Shown: positions 53,144 through 61,130 of the stretch, one piece after another
Position numbering within the stretch: position 1 is the first letter of the stretch
Layout: each line of letters begins with the position of its first letter
Assembly (NCBI GenBank): GCA_964540515.1
Contig: CAZIMS010000001.1
Coordinates: 248,001-312,000 of the forward strand
Length of the DNA stretch: 64,000 nucleotides
Direction: 5' to 3'
From: JAOAGA01 sp964540515
Lineage (GTDB): Bacteria > CALINM01
The notes under the pieces: model-generated
Databases searched by the model: none
What the model saw: the letters and a program-made list of their open reading frames with translations, nothing else
What the model was told of the DNA's origin: nothing
Translations under genes and position numbers: made by a program

Positions 53144-54189
53144 TCTCTTTTAAAAAAGAGATTTACAACACTACCTATCTACATCCAAGAAAAGATTTTC
53201 AAAAAATAGATGTTTTTGCCGAAGCCCGATATGACCCTCTTACTGGGCATAGAGTAAGAATTTATGGTATAGAATGGAAAACAAAGAGGGTAGATTTTTT
53301 TTATTTAGGAGAAAAAAGTAAAGATAGATGTCCCTTTTGTAAAGATGCTTTGGAGAGAATGGCAGCAAGGTTCCCTAAGGATTTTTTAGAGGAAGGACAT
53401 TTTAAGAAAGGAGAAAGCACTCTTATCCCCAACATACTTCCTTATGCAGAGAACGCTGCTGTAGTTATTCTTACGAAAGAACATATAGTTCCCATGGGCA
53501 AGATGAAAAAAAGCACTATATATGATGGTATAAGCTTAATTTTTGAATACTCAAGGAAGATATCAAGTTATAAAAGAAAAGATTATAATTTTGCACACCT
53601 TCATTGGAACTACATGCCAACATCTGGAGGGTCTCTTATTCATCCTCATATGCAGGTTTATGTTACTGATACGGCACTAAATTATCATAATAGGGTCCTT
53701 GAGAAGGCAAAGGATTTTAAAAAAAACACAGGCCAGGAGTTTTTTTCGAAATATCTTAAAAAAGAGGTAGAAGAGCAGGAAAGGTTTATTTTAAAAAAGG
53801 GCAGATGTAACTTGTTAGCTCCCTTTGCAAGTAAAGGTATGTTGGGAGAGTTTCTTATTATAATAGAAGATAGTTATAATTACAGAGAGATACTCGATGA
53901 AGACATTAAAGATATGGCAGAGATATTAAGATTGATATCATTATTCTTCGAAGCTAAAGAAATCCCTGGCTTTAACTTAGCTCTTTTCTCTTCTCCTATA
54001 GGCGAAGAAGTTATATTAAATCATATAAGAATCTATCCTCGAGTGTATAGAGATGTCGAGGTTTTTGCTACAGATATTGAGACACCTACCCTTCTTTATG
54101 GAGAATCCTTCTGTCTAATATCTCCAGAAAAAAATGCAAAGGATTTAAAATCGTTTTTGGAGACTAATTATGATAATTGGGAAGATTAG
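53140..54189 (+). CDS. Galactose-1-phosphate uridylyltransferase-like (HIT superfamily) protein
   Basis: A 349-residue protein with CPFC near residue 65 and GGSLIHPHMQVYVT, the HPHxQ nucleotidyl-transfer motif of GalT-like proteins. It therefore probably transfers or cleaves nucleotidyl groups. It starts with GTG overlapping the leuD stop (GTGA), with AAAAGGAG upstream. No galactose genes are near, so the substrate is unknown. Confidence 0.72.
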   Translation: MISFKKEIYNTTYLHPRKDFQKIDVFAEARYDPLTGHRVRIYGIEWKTKRVDFFYLGEKSKDRCPFCKDALERMAARFPKDFLEEGHFKKGESTLIPNILPYAENAAVVILTKEHIVPMGKMKKSTIYDGISLIFEYSRKISSYKRKDYNFAHLHWNYMPTSGGSLIHPHMQVYVTDTALNYHNRVLEKAKDFKKNTGQEFFSKYLKKEVEEQERFILKKGRCNLLAPFASKGMLGEFLIIIEDSYNYREILDEDIKDMAEILRLISLFFEAKEIPGFNLALFSSPIGEEVILNHIRIYPRVYRDVEVFATDIETPTLLYGESFCLISPEKNAKDLKSFLETNYDNWED

Positions 54190-54568
54190 GTATAACGAAG
54201 ACCTTCTTGATGGGCTAATAAAGGTAGTTAAGGAAAAAGGCATTAGAGAAGGCGGAGTTTTTCTAATTGGTGCCTTACAATCGGCTAAGGTAGGTTATTA
54301 TGACCAATCTTCGAAGAAATATATAGAGATTGACTTACCCTTTCCACAGGAGATTGTATCAGGTATAGGAAATGTATCTTTGAAGGATGATGAACAGTTT
54401 ATACACCTCCATCTATCTCTATCTGATTCTAACGGCAATATGAGAGGTGGACATTTGCTCAAAGGATGCAAGGTTTTTGCCTGTGAATATATCATAATTC
54501 CGTCTCGGGATTTAAATTTACAGAGGAAATATGATGAACAGACAGGGCTCTTTTTGCTTAAGGATTAA
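54170..54568 (+). CDS. PPC (DUF296) domain protein
   Basis: A 132-residue single-domain protein with the features of the plant-and-prokaryote-conserved domain: GGVFLIGALQSAKVGYYD, FIHLHLSLSDSNGNMRGGHLL with its His residues. Prokaryotic members form trimers and have no settled function. It overlaps the GalT-like gene by 20 bases. Confidence 0.82.
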   Translation: MIIGKIRYNEDLLDGLIKVVKEKGIREGGVFLIGALQSAKVGYYDQSSKKYIEIDLPFPQEIVSGIGNVSLKDDEQFIHLHLSLSDSNGNMRGGHLLKGCKVFACEYIIIPSRDLNLQRKYDEQTGLFLLKD

Positions 54569-54571
54569 ATT

Positions 54572-55153
54572 ATGGGCAAGAAAAAAGTAATTTCTAAAGA
54601 GGAATTAAAAGAGATTGGTGAAAAGATATTTTCTGAGAAAGGATATTTCTTAACAAAAGTTTCAGATATTGTAAAAAAAGCAGGAGTATCTCAAGGCACT
54701 TTTTATCTTAACTATGATAGTAAAAAGGAACTATTTTTAGATATTTTAAAAGATTTCAATAATTCAATCATTAAAGTATTAGATGATAATAGCTTAAAAA
54801 ACCTCAATCCTAAAGAAGCCTTGGTACTTTCTCAAAAGCTCTTGTTTTCCTTTTTTATGGAAAATAAAAGGACAACTTCTTTGATTTATAGAGAAGGTTA
54901 TGTGGAAAAGGATTTTTCAGATATACTTGAAAATATTCATAAAATATTAACTGATAGGAGGTCGAATTATTTAAAAGATGTCTTTGGAGATAAGATATCT
55001 TCTGAAGAGAGAGAAATAATTAGTTATATGTTGGGTGGTATTTTAAGATCTATTTTTATTTACTATGAAAATAAAAATCCTGAAAAAAGAGCCTATGAAG
55101 AGAAAATAGAGCAGGTTATAGGCAGTTTTATTGAATGTTTAAATAAAACATAG
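54572..55153 (+). CDS. TetR/AcrR-family transcriptional regulator
   Basis: A 193-residue protein with the N-terminal helix-turn-helix (KIFSEKGYFLTKVSDIVKKA; GVSQGTFYLNYDSKKELF). The ligand-binding C-terminal part is variable. It lies directly before the orphan V-ATPase subunit D gene, with 12 bases between, so the two are likely co-transcribed. Its targets and ligand are unknown. Confidence 0.9.
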   Translation: MGKKKVISKEELKEIGEKIFSEKGYFLTKVSDIVKKAGVSQGTFYLNYDSKKELFLDILKDFNNSIIKVLDDNSLKNLNPKEALVLSQKLLFSFFMENKRTTSLIYREGYVEKDFSDILENIHKILTDRRSNYLKDVFGDKISSEEREIISYMLGGILRSIFIYYENKNPEKRAYEEKIEQVIGSFIECLNKT

Positions 55154-55165
55154 TTTTCTATTAAA

Positions 55166-55807
55166 ATGGACACAAAACCAACAAGATTTAATCTAATTTT
55201 ATTAAAAGACAAAAATCGAATCTTTGTAAATATTCTTTCTATTTTAAAGGCAAGAAGATTAGCCCTAATAAAGGAATTATTGACAGATATAAAACCCTAC
55301 CTTAAAACTCAAAAAGAGATAAAAAATCTTCTAAGGTCTGCATTGGTAAATTATAAAATAAGCAAATCTATAGACGATAGAGATTATATACAATCGCTAA
55401 AGTATTTAAATAAAAGAGAGTTCCCCATATTATTGATTAATAAAAACATTTATGGGCTTAAATATAAAGAAGTTAAAATCTATGAAAATGTGTTATTAAG
55501 ATACGAAGAAAGAAGACACAATCCATCTTTTAATTCACTTAATCTTGAGGTTTTTGAAAAAAAAACAGAGGAGGTCATTGACGAGGCGATAAAGCTCTCA
55601 AATTTTGAGAGCAAAATTAAGGTAATTACTGATGAGATTATGAAATTGAACAAGAAGATAAGAGTTCTTGAAGAAAGAATGATACCAAAGACGAAAAAGA
55701 TGATAAGAGAGATAAGCATTTTTTTAGGTGAAAGGGAGAGGGAAAACTACTTTAGATTGAAAATATTTAAAAATAAAAAAACCCTGCCGTTAAACAGCAG
55801 GGTTTAA
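55166..55807 (+). CDS. ntpD: V/A-type ATPase central shaft subunit D, orphan gene
   Basis: A 213-residue, largely coiled-coil protein. The N-terminus (KPTRFNLILLKDKNR) carries the PTR-x-L-x-x-LK pattern of subunit D, and the C-terminal helix (LNKKIRVLEERMIPKTKKMI, then ISIFLGERERENYFRLK) matches the family's RVNALE...IP...I..I...L.E.ER....LK pattern. Subunit D is the rotating shaft inside the A3B3 head. It lies about 38.6 kb from the rest of the V-ATPase genes, which lack D. No clear ribosome site precedes the ATG; its last codons lie inside the terminator hairpin. Confidence 0.85.
   Translation: MDTKPTRFNLILLKDKNRIFVNILSILKARRLALIKELLTDIKPYLKTQKEIKNLLRSALVNYKISKSIDDRDYIQSLKYLNKREFPILLINKNIYGLKYKEVKIYENVLLRYEERRHNPSFNSLNLEVFEKKTEEVIDEAIKLSNFESKIKVITDEIMKLNKKIRVLEERMIPKTKKMIREISIFLGERERENYFRLKIFKNKKTLPLNSRV
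55779..55805. terminator. Bidirectional terminator between ntpD and the cold-shock gene
   Basis: AAACCCTGC pairs perfectly with GCAGGGTTT (9 bp). It is flanked by A-rich sequence on the left and T-rich sequence on the right, so it can serve both converging genes. It overlaps the last nine codons of the subunit D gene. Confidence 0.8.
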
Positions 55808-55826
55808 ATTTTTCTGGTTAAAAAGC

Positions 55827-56027
55827 TTAGCTCTTTTTAACATTAACAGCTTGGGGACCTTTTGGACCATTTGAGATCTCAAAAGTAACCGCATCCCCTT
55901 CATTAAGGGTTTTAAACCCGTCTCCAACGATTGCGGAGTAATGGACAAAAACATCTGGACCATTATCCTGGGAGATAAAACCAAACCCCTTTTTCTCGTT
56001 GAACCACTTAACTTTTCCTACTGCCAT
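55827..56027 (-). CDS. Cold-shock protein (CspA family)
   Basis: A 66-residue single OB-fold protein. RNA-binding motifs KGFGFISQD and DVFVHYSAI are visible, and it starts MAVGKVKWFNEKKG as usual. A strong AAAAGGAGGA site precedes the ATG. It has its own promoter and a short hairpin in its leader. Confidence 0.97.
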   Translation of the reverse strand: MAVGKVKWFNEKKGFGFISQDNGPDVFVHYSAIVGDGFKTLNEGDAVTFEISNGPKGPQAVNVKKS

Positions 56028-56049
56028 TCTAAAATCCTCCTTTTACTTC

Positions 56050-56063
56050 AGGGCTTATGCCCT
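56050..56063 (-). promoter_or_regulatory. Leader hairpin just upstream of the cold-shock ribosome site
   Basis: AGGGC pairs with GCCCT around TTAT, a few bases before the Shine-Dalgarno sequence. Cold-shock mRNA leaders often fold in a temperature-dependent way; this small hairpin could take part, but that is inference. Confidence 0.35.
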
Positions 56064-56076
56064 ATGATGCTCTTTC

Positions 56077-56105
56077 AGTGTATGACTATTTTACCGATTT
56101 GTCAA
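56077..56105 (-). promoter_or_regulatory. Predicted promoter of the cold-shock gene
   Basis: On the minus strand TTGACA (56100-56105) is followed after 17 bases by TACACT (56077-56082). The leader would be about 40-50 bases long. Confidence 0.6.
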
Positions 56106-56179
56106 TCAAATAATTTAAAATGATAAATACTATAAGAAGATATATAAATAATTGAATTTTGGGTAAACAATATAAAAAG

Positions 56180-56201
56180 TCAAGAATAAAGACCTGACCC
56201 C
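56180..56201 (+). repeat. 22-bp dispersed repeat, copy 3 (upstream of the polyamine gene)
   Basis: Differs at one base (G for A at position 5) from copies 1 and 2, with core AATAAAGACCTGACCCC intact. It ends 64 bases before the ATG at 56266. A perfect 9-bp inverted repeat, AAAAGTCAA (56175-56183) and TTGACTTTT (56208-56216), encloses it, and the right arm overlaps the -35 box. Confidence 0.9.
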
Positions 56202-56207
56202 AAAAAT

Positions 56208-56236
56208 TTGACTTTTAAGAACAAAAAAAATATAAT
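56208..56236 (+). promoter_or_regulatory. Predicted promoter of the carboxy(nor)spermidine operon
   Basis: TTGACT (56208-56213), a 17-base spacer and a perfect TATAAT (56231-56236). It lies 30 bases before the ATG, with the repeat copy 6 bases upstream of the -35 box. Confidence 0.7.
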
Positions 56237-56265
56237 TAGTAATTAGTTTTTATAAGGAGGATAAG

Positions 56266-57483
56266 ATGGGGAAGGTTTTAATAATTGGTGCAGGTGGTGT
56301 AAGTAATGTAACAACAAAAAAATGTGCTCAACTACCTTCTGTTTTTGAAGAGATTATACTTGCGAGCCGTTCACTTGATAAGTGTAAAAAAATTCAGAAG
56401 GAGATTGAAGAAACTTATAATAGAAAGATTAAAATAGCAAAGGTAGATGCAGATAAGGTTGATGAAGTTGTTAAATTGATTGATAAACACAAACCCGATT
56501 TAGTTGTAAACTTAGCACTACCCTACCAAGACCTCTCTATTATGGAAGCATGTTTAAAAACGGGTGTTCACTACCTTGACACCGCTAATTATGAACCACC
56601 TGATAACCCTCTTTTTGAGTACAAATATCAATGGGCTTATGATAGTGACTATAAGAAGAAGGGTATTTTTGGTCTCTTGGGATGTGGTTTTGACCCAGGT
56701 GTTACTAACGTTTTTTGTGCCTATGCACAGAAACATTTATTTGATACTATTGAGTACATAGATATCCTCGATTGCAATGCAGGAACTCATAGCCACCCCT
56801 TTGCTACAAATTTTAATCCAGAGATAAATATTAGAGAAGTAACCCAACCAGGTAGATATTGGGCAGATGGGCGTTTTATCGAGACTCCTCCAATTCTTGA
56901 TGAGAGATCAGTTAACTTTGATTTTGATTATCCTTTAGTAGGTCCTAAGAGAAGTTATCTTATCTATCATGAAGAGTTAGAGTCTTTAGTAAAAAACATA
57001 AAAGGACTAAAAAGAATTCGTTTCTGGATGACCTTTTCTGATAATTATATTACTCATTTGAAGGTGCTAAAAAATGTGGGGATGACAAGGATTGATGAGG
57101 TTTTGTATGAAGGAAAAAAAATTGTACCCTTAAAGTTTTTAAAGGCAGTACTACCAGATCCTGCAAGTTTGGGCGAGAGTTATAAAGGTAAAACTGTAAT
57201 TGGCTGTATAATTGAGGGCATTAAAAGCGGTAACAGAAAAAAGGTTTATATATACAATATCTGTGATCATGAAGCGGCTTATAAAGAGTTAAAGGCTCAG
57301 GCAATATCCTATACTACAGGTGTGCCTGCTATGATTGGTGCGATGCTTATACTAAAAAAAGTTTGGCATGGTGCTGGTGTTTTCAACATGGAACAGCTTG
57401 ATCCTGATCCCTTTATGGAAGCCTTGAATAAATATGGACTACCATGGCAAATAGAAGATTTTAATGGATATCTGCCTGATTAG
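56266..57483 (+). CDS. Carboxynorspermidine/carboxyspermidine synthase (saccharopine dehydrogenase family)
   Basis: Condenses a diamine (putrescine or diaminopropane) with aspartate semialdehyde using NADPH. The N-terminal Rossmann motif is IIGAGGVSNV, and LGCGFDPGVTNVFCAYAQ plus the later CDHEAAYKELKAQAISYTTG are typical of the family. 405 residues is the family length. AAGGAGG precedes the ATG. The decarboxylase for the next step follows 2 bases later, which fixes the role better than sequence alone. Confidence 0.92.
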   Translation: MGKVLIIGAGGVSNVTTKKCAQLPSVFEEIILASRSLDKCKKIQKEIEETYNRKIKIAKVDADKVDEVVKLIDKHKPDLVVNLALPYQDLSIMEACLKTGVHYLDTANYEPPDNPLFEYKYQWAYDSDYKKKGIFGLLGCGFDPGVTNVFCAYAQKHLFDTIEYIDILDCNAGTHSHPFATNFNPEINIREVTQPGRYWADGRFIETPPILDERSVNFDFDYPLVGPKRSYLIYHEELESLVKNIKGLKRIRFWMTFSDNYITHLKVLKNVGMTRIDEVLYEGKKIVPLKFLKAVLPDPASLGESYKGKTVIGCIIEGIKSGNRKKVYIYNICDHEAAYKELKAQAISYTTGVPAMIGAMLILKKVWHGAGVFNMEQLDPDPFMEALNKYGLPWQIEDFNGYLPD

Positions 57484-57485
57484 TT

Positions 57486-58661
57486 ATGATAAAACATGGA
57501 GAGTTTTTAAGGGATTTCCCTCTTGAAATTACTGATAAAGTTGAGACACCTTGTTATCTAATTAGTGAAGATATAATTGAACGAAACTGTAAGATCTTAG
57601 ATTGTGTTCAAAAAGCCACAGGAGCAAAGATCTTGCTTGCCTTAAAGGCCTTTGCTATGTGGTCTGCTTTCCCAATAATAAGAAAATACCTATGGGGTGT
57701 TTGTGCGAGTGGCCCCATAGAAGCAAGACTGGGATACGAAGAGTTTAAAAAAGAGGTACATACCTTTGCGCCAGCATACTCAGAAGAAGATATTTTTGAG
57801 GTAGCCAGGTATTCTGATTTTTTAATTTTTAACTCTCCCTATCAGCTTAATAAATATTACTCTGTTGTTAAATCAGTTAGGCATGACATACAAATAGGTA
57901 TTAGAGTTAATCCTGGACACTCTGAGGTGGAGATTGATTTATACAATCCTTGTTTGCCAGGCTCAAGGTTTGGTATTTTGCCTGAAGACATGGAGAAGGT
58001 TAATATCTCATTAATTGATGGGCTCCATTTCCATGCACTTTGCGAACAAAACGCCGATGTGCTTGTAAGAGTGCTTAATGCCTTTGAAAGAGGTTTTGAA
58101 AAATTTATTGATAAATTAAAATGGGTAAATTTTGGGGGTGGACATCATATTACGAGAAAAGATTATGATATTACTCTTCTTATTGATACTATAAATAACT
58201 TTCGCAAAAGATATGGCGGCATTAATGTCTATCTCGAACCGGGGGAAGCTGTGGTTTTAAACGCAGGTGTACTTGTAAGTACAGTTCTTGATATAGTAAA
58301 AAATGGGATGGAGATTGCTATACTTGATACATCGGCAGAGACACATATGCCTGATGTACTTGCAATGCCTTACAAACCTAAAATAATTGGAGCTGGTGAG
58401 CCAGATGAGTTTAGATACAACTATAGATTAGGAGGGATATCTTGTTTGGCTGGAGATGTGATTGGAGATTATTCTTTTCCAGAGCCTTTAAAGAGAGGAG
58501 ATAGACTTGTGTTTCTTGATATGGCTCTTTATTCTTTTGTTAAAAACACTACCTTTAATGGTATAAAGTTGCCCTCTATGATACTTTTTAACAACTCAAA
58601 AAAAGAGATAAAAGTTGTCAGGCGCTTTAGTTATGATGATTATAAAAATAGACTTTCATAA
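57486..58661 (+). CDS. nspC: Carboxynorspermidine/carboxyspermidine decarboxylase
   Basis: PLP-dependent alanine-racemase-fold decarboxylase that completes spermidine or norspermidine synthesis without S-adenosylmethionine decarboxylase. The PLP Lys is in ILLALKAFAMWSAF; SGPIEARLG, VNFGGGHHITRKDYD and the dimer-active-site Cys region ISCLAGDVIGDY are present. 391 residues is standard. The substrate choice between the nor- and normal form cannot be told. Confidence 0.93.
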   Translation: MIKHGEFLRDFPLEITDKVETPCYLISEDIIERNCKILDCVQKATGAKILLALKAFAMWSAFPIIRKYLWGVCASGPIEARLGYEEFKKEVHTFAPAYSEEDIFEVARYSDFLIFNSPYQLNKYYSVVKSVRHDIQIGIRVNPGHSEVEIDLYNPCLPGSRFGILPEDMEKVNISLIDGLHFHALCEQNADVLVRVLNAFERGFEKFIDKLKWVNFGGGHHITRKDYDITLLIDTINNFRKRYGGINVYLEPGEAVVLNAGVLVSTVLDIVKNGMEIAILDTSAETHMPDVLAMPYKPKIIGAGEPDEFRYNYRLGGISCLAGDVIGDYSFPEPLKRGDRLVFLDMALYSFVKNTTFNGIKLPSMILFNNSKKEIKVVRRFSYDDYKNRLS

Positions 58662-58709
58662 TTTTTTTTCTTGCCATTCAATTAGTTATTTGATTTAATA
58701 TCTCTTACA

Positions 58710-59684
58710 ATGAATGTTATAAAATGGTGTTTTAATATATTAATTTTATCGCTTTATCTCATTTTTTCAGCTACCAATCTTCAAGCAGAAACAACAACAA
58801 AGGCTAAAAATACTAATACAAAAAAAACAGCCAACCTCAAAAAAACTGAGAGAATAAAAACAAAAGTAAAAAACAAAGAATCTGGTTGCAATGTAAGTTA
58901 TAAAATTAAAAAAGGAGATACAATCAAAAAGATTGCTAAAATAAAAGGAGTTGCAGAAAAAGATATTATATCTCTTAATAAGGACATAAACCCCAAGATG
59001 TTAAAACCTGGACAGGTTATTTTAATACCACAAAGAAGCTCCTTAGCTAAAGAGAGAAACAATAGCAAAAGAAATGTTGACGTAAGACCTACAAAAAAAT
59101 ACACTCTCGCTAGACAGGAGATGCAAAATTTAGAAAATTTAAAAAATAATAGTTCTGCTACTGCAAATATTCAGGATGATGACTTTGATGGCGACGAAGA
59201 TATAAGCTCTGATACTTTTTCAGATTTTGAACCCAAAAAAGATGTCTACCTATATAGCCTAAGGGATGATGACTTAAAAAGATTAATAAACAGTGCCCTT
59301 GACTATATAGGTGCAAGCTATAAGTATGGTGGTGATAGTATTGCCTCCATAGACTGTTCTGCCTTTGTTAGGAGAGTCTTTAAAGAGGTAAATATTAATC
59401 TACCAAGAACTTCGAGGGAACAATATACCTTAGGCACAGAAGTATCATTTGAGGAGCTAAAAGAGGGGGATTTAATCTTCTTTGCTAAGAAGAATAGAAT
59501 AAATCATGTAGGCATATATATCGGCAATAATATGTATATCCACGCAGCAAGAAAAGACAAGGGTGTTATAGTTTCAAGTCTTGATAGTGTCTATGTAAAA
59601 AGATACTTTGTAGGAGCAAAGAGACTATTTACACTCCAGTCTGCATCAAATGATAATATCTTAAAAGAGAAATTGGTAAATTAA
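58710..59684 (+). CDS. LysM and NlpC/P60 domain cell-wall hydrolase
   Basis: A secreted 324-residue protein with a signal peptide ending NLQA. A LysM peptidoglycan-binding domain is at about residues 63-110 (YKIKKGDTIKKIAKIKGV). A low-complexity acidic linker follows (DDDFDGDEDISSD). The C-terminal NlpC/P60 endopeptidase has Cys in SIDCSAFVRRVF and His in NHVGIYIGNNMYIH. It probably cleaves peptide stems during growth. It overlaps the convergent permease gene by 24 bases. Confidence 0.93.
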   Translation: MNVIKWCFNILILSLYLIFSATNLQAETTTKAKNTNTKKTANLKKTERIKTKVKNKESGCNVSYKIKKGDTIKKIAKIKGVAEKDIISLNKDINPKMLKPGQVILIPQRSSLAKERNNSKRNVDVRPTKKYTLARQEMQNLENLKNNSSATANIQDDDFDGDEDISSDTFSDFEPKKDVYLYSLRDDDLKRLINSALDYIGASYKYGGDSIASIDCSAFVRRVFKEVNINLPRTSREQYTLGTEVSFEELKEGDLIFFAKKNRINHVGIYIGNNMYIHAARKDKGVIVSSLDSVYVKRYFVGAKRLFTLQSASNDNILKEKLVN

Positions 59685-60620
59685 GCTTAATATATAGGTC
59701 CCACTTATAGCTATAAAGAGGTAGTAGAAAAATACTCTTTTCTTAAATAATGTTAGAAAGACAGCCATCACAGGTATTGCAGTTACAGGGCCACCAATAA
59801 GAAAGGCCAAACCAGCTCCTTTACTAATACCTTTTTCCAGTAATCCGTAAAGGATTGCTGATGCTGTAATCTGATTTACATAGAGAGGAATTGAAAATAT
59901 TATTACAAGTAAGATATTTAGAGGATTGCCTTTGCTTAAATAGTCTGATACCCATTCGGAAGGAACATATTTTGATATTAATATCTCAAAGAAAATACCT
60001 ATCAACAGATATTTCCCTATTCTAAGTGAGCCTTCATAAAACTTGGCTAAAAAAAGTATAAACTTACTTTTGGTCTTTTCTTCAACTCTATGACTCAACT
60101 GCTGATGACAACTACATCTAAGCTCATCAATAGGAAAATCAGGGTCATGAAAGTCAAGGTCATGAGGGATACTATCTAACTTCATTATTTGATGTTCTTT
60201 GAAATATTTATCTTCTACAAGATAAGTAAGAAGGCCTGCATAAATACCCATAAAAAATGCTGATATTAGCTTTGCAAGTGCCCATTCTGTTCCTAACTCA
60301 AACTGGGTTAAGGTATAACCAGCAGGGCTCATAAGAGGTGATGTAACTAAAATAGACATTACGGTAGATAAGGGTACACCGCCAAAAAGAAGGCCCAATG
60401 ATAATGGCAGTACACCACAGGCGCAGAGAGGACTAATTATTCCTAAAATAGTGGCTATAAATATGGAGATGATACTATATTTTCTTATGGTATTTTTAAT
60501 TTTTATATGCCACTTAAAGGTTCTTATTAATGCCTCTATGGCAACACCAGCAAAAAAATAGGGCAGTAAAAAAATGAATTCTTTTAGAAAGGCAGTTAAA
60601 AAGTCAGTTATATAATTCAT
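59661..60620 (-). CDS. Permease of the SO_0444/DUF318 (ArsP-like) family
   Basis: About eight hydrophobic helices in 319 residues. SPLCACGVLPLSLGLLFGGVP and SILVTSPLMSPAGY match the permease family implicated in metal or arsenical export. A cytoplasmic loop contains DPDFPIDELRCSCHQQ with paired Cys and His that could bind metal. The ATG at 60620 is chosen over a TTG at 60650; neither has a strong ribosome site. Confidence 0.8.
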   Translation of the reverse strand: MNYITDFLTAFLKEFIFLLPYFFAGVAIEALIRTFKWHIKIKNTIRKYSIISIFIATILGIISPLCACGVLPLSLGLLFGGVPLSTVMSILVTSPLMSPAGYTLTQFELGTEWALAKLISAFFMGIYAGLLTYLVEDKYFKEHQIMKLDSIPHDLDFHDPDFPIDELRCSCHQQLSHRVEEKTKSKFILFLAKFYEGSLRIGKYLLIGIFFEILISKYVPSEWVSDYLSKGNPLNILLVIIFSIPLYVNQITASAILYGLLEKGISKGAGLAFLIGGPVTAIPVMAVFLTLFKKRVFFYYLFIAISGTYILSLIYQFLF

Positions 60621-60773
60621 AAATAAGTGCTTAAGCAGTAAATATGCCAATTATTAATAAAAGTAACTGTATAACTTTTGCTAATCATAACAGCCCATTT
60701 AAATTTTGCTTATATGAAAATAATTATGTTATTTATTGGCGAAGGGCTGACAGTTGACAGTTTTTTTTCGAAA

Positions 60774-60795
60774 GCCCGGGTAAATTACCCCGGGC
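60774..60795 (-). terminator. GC-rich hairpin after the ferredoxin gene
   Basis: GCCCGGG pairs with CCCGGGC around an eight-base loop, 8 bases beyond the ferredoxin stop. The sequence after it on the minus strand has only three T bases, so it may be a weak terminator or an mRNA-stabilising hairpin. Confidence 0.5.
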
Positions 60796-60803
60796 AGTAT
60801 AAG

Positions 60804-60977
60804 TTAATTTTGAGGTTGTGGTGCAGCTACTGGGCACACCTCTGCACAGGTGCCGCAGTTATCACATTTACTTGCATCTATTATGTATTTTGGATCGCCC
60901 TCGCTTATAGCACCTGTAGGGCATTCATCTTTGCAGGCACCACACATAACACAATCATCATTAATAATATAGGCCAT
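60804..60977 (-). CDS. Small 2[4Fe-4S] ferredoxin
   Basis: A 57-residue ferredoxin with two CX2CX2CX3C(P) motifs: CVMCGACKDECP and CDNCGTCAEVCP. It is the low-potential clostridial type that carries electrons in anaerobes. The ATG at 60977 is preceded by GGAGGTGA; the frame is open further upstream but without relevant sequence. The rubredoxin-like gene ends 34 bases upstream. Confidence 0.96.
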   Translation of the reverse strand: MAYIINDDCVMCGACKDECPTGAISEGDPKYIIDASKCDNCGTCAEVCPVAAPQPQN

Positions 60978-61011
60978 TATTATCACCTCCTTGTTTTTTA
61001 TTTTCTGATTT

Positions 61012-61119
61012 TTAATCAATTTTTTCAAACTGAGACTTATCTGCACCACAGACAGGGCAGACATCTGGTGGCTCTGGACCTTCATGAATATAACCACAGA
61101 CCTTACATTGCCATTTCAT
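61012..61119 (-). CDS. 35-residue rubredoxin-like protein
   Basis: Starts MKWQCKVCGYIHEGPEPP and has a second knuckle CPVCGADKSQFEKID. The two CXXC pairs would bind one iron, as in the rubredoxin-like domain at the C-terminus of rubrerythrin. A GGGGGTA ribosome site lies upstream. It resembles the N-terminal 35 residues of the next gene, suggesting duplication. It is small but clearly patterned. Confidence 0.85.
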   Translation of the reverse strand: MKWQCKVCGYIHEGPEPPDVCPVCGADKSQFEKID

Positions 61120-61130
61120 AAATACCCCCT

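Noticed and set aside
55790..55984. 64-residue frame overlapping the cold-shock gene
   Set aside because: It is a frame-shifted shadow of the cold-shock protein on the same strand.
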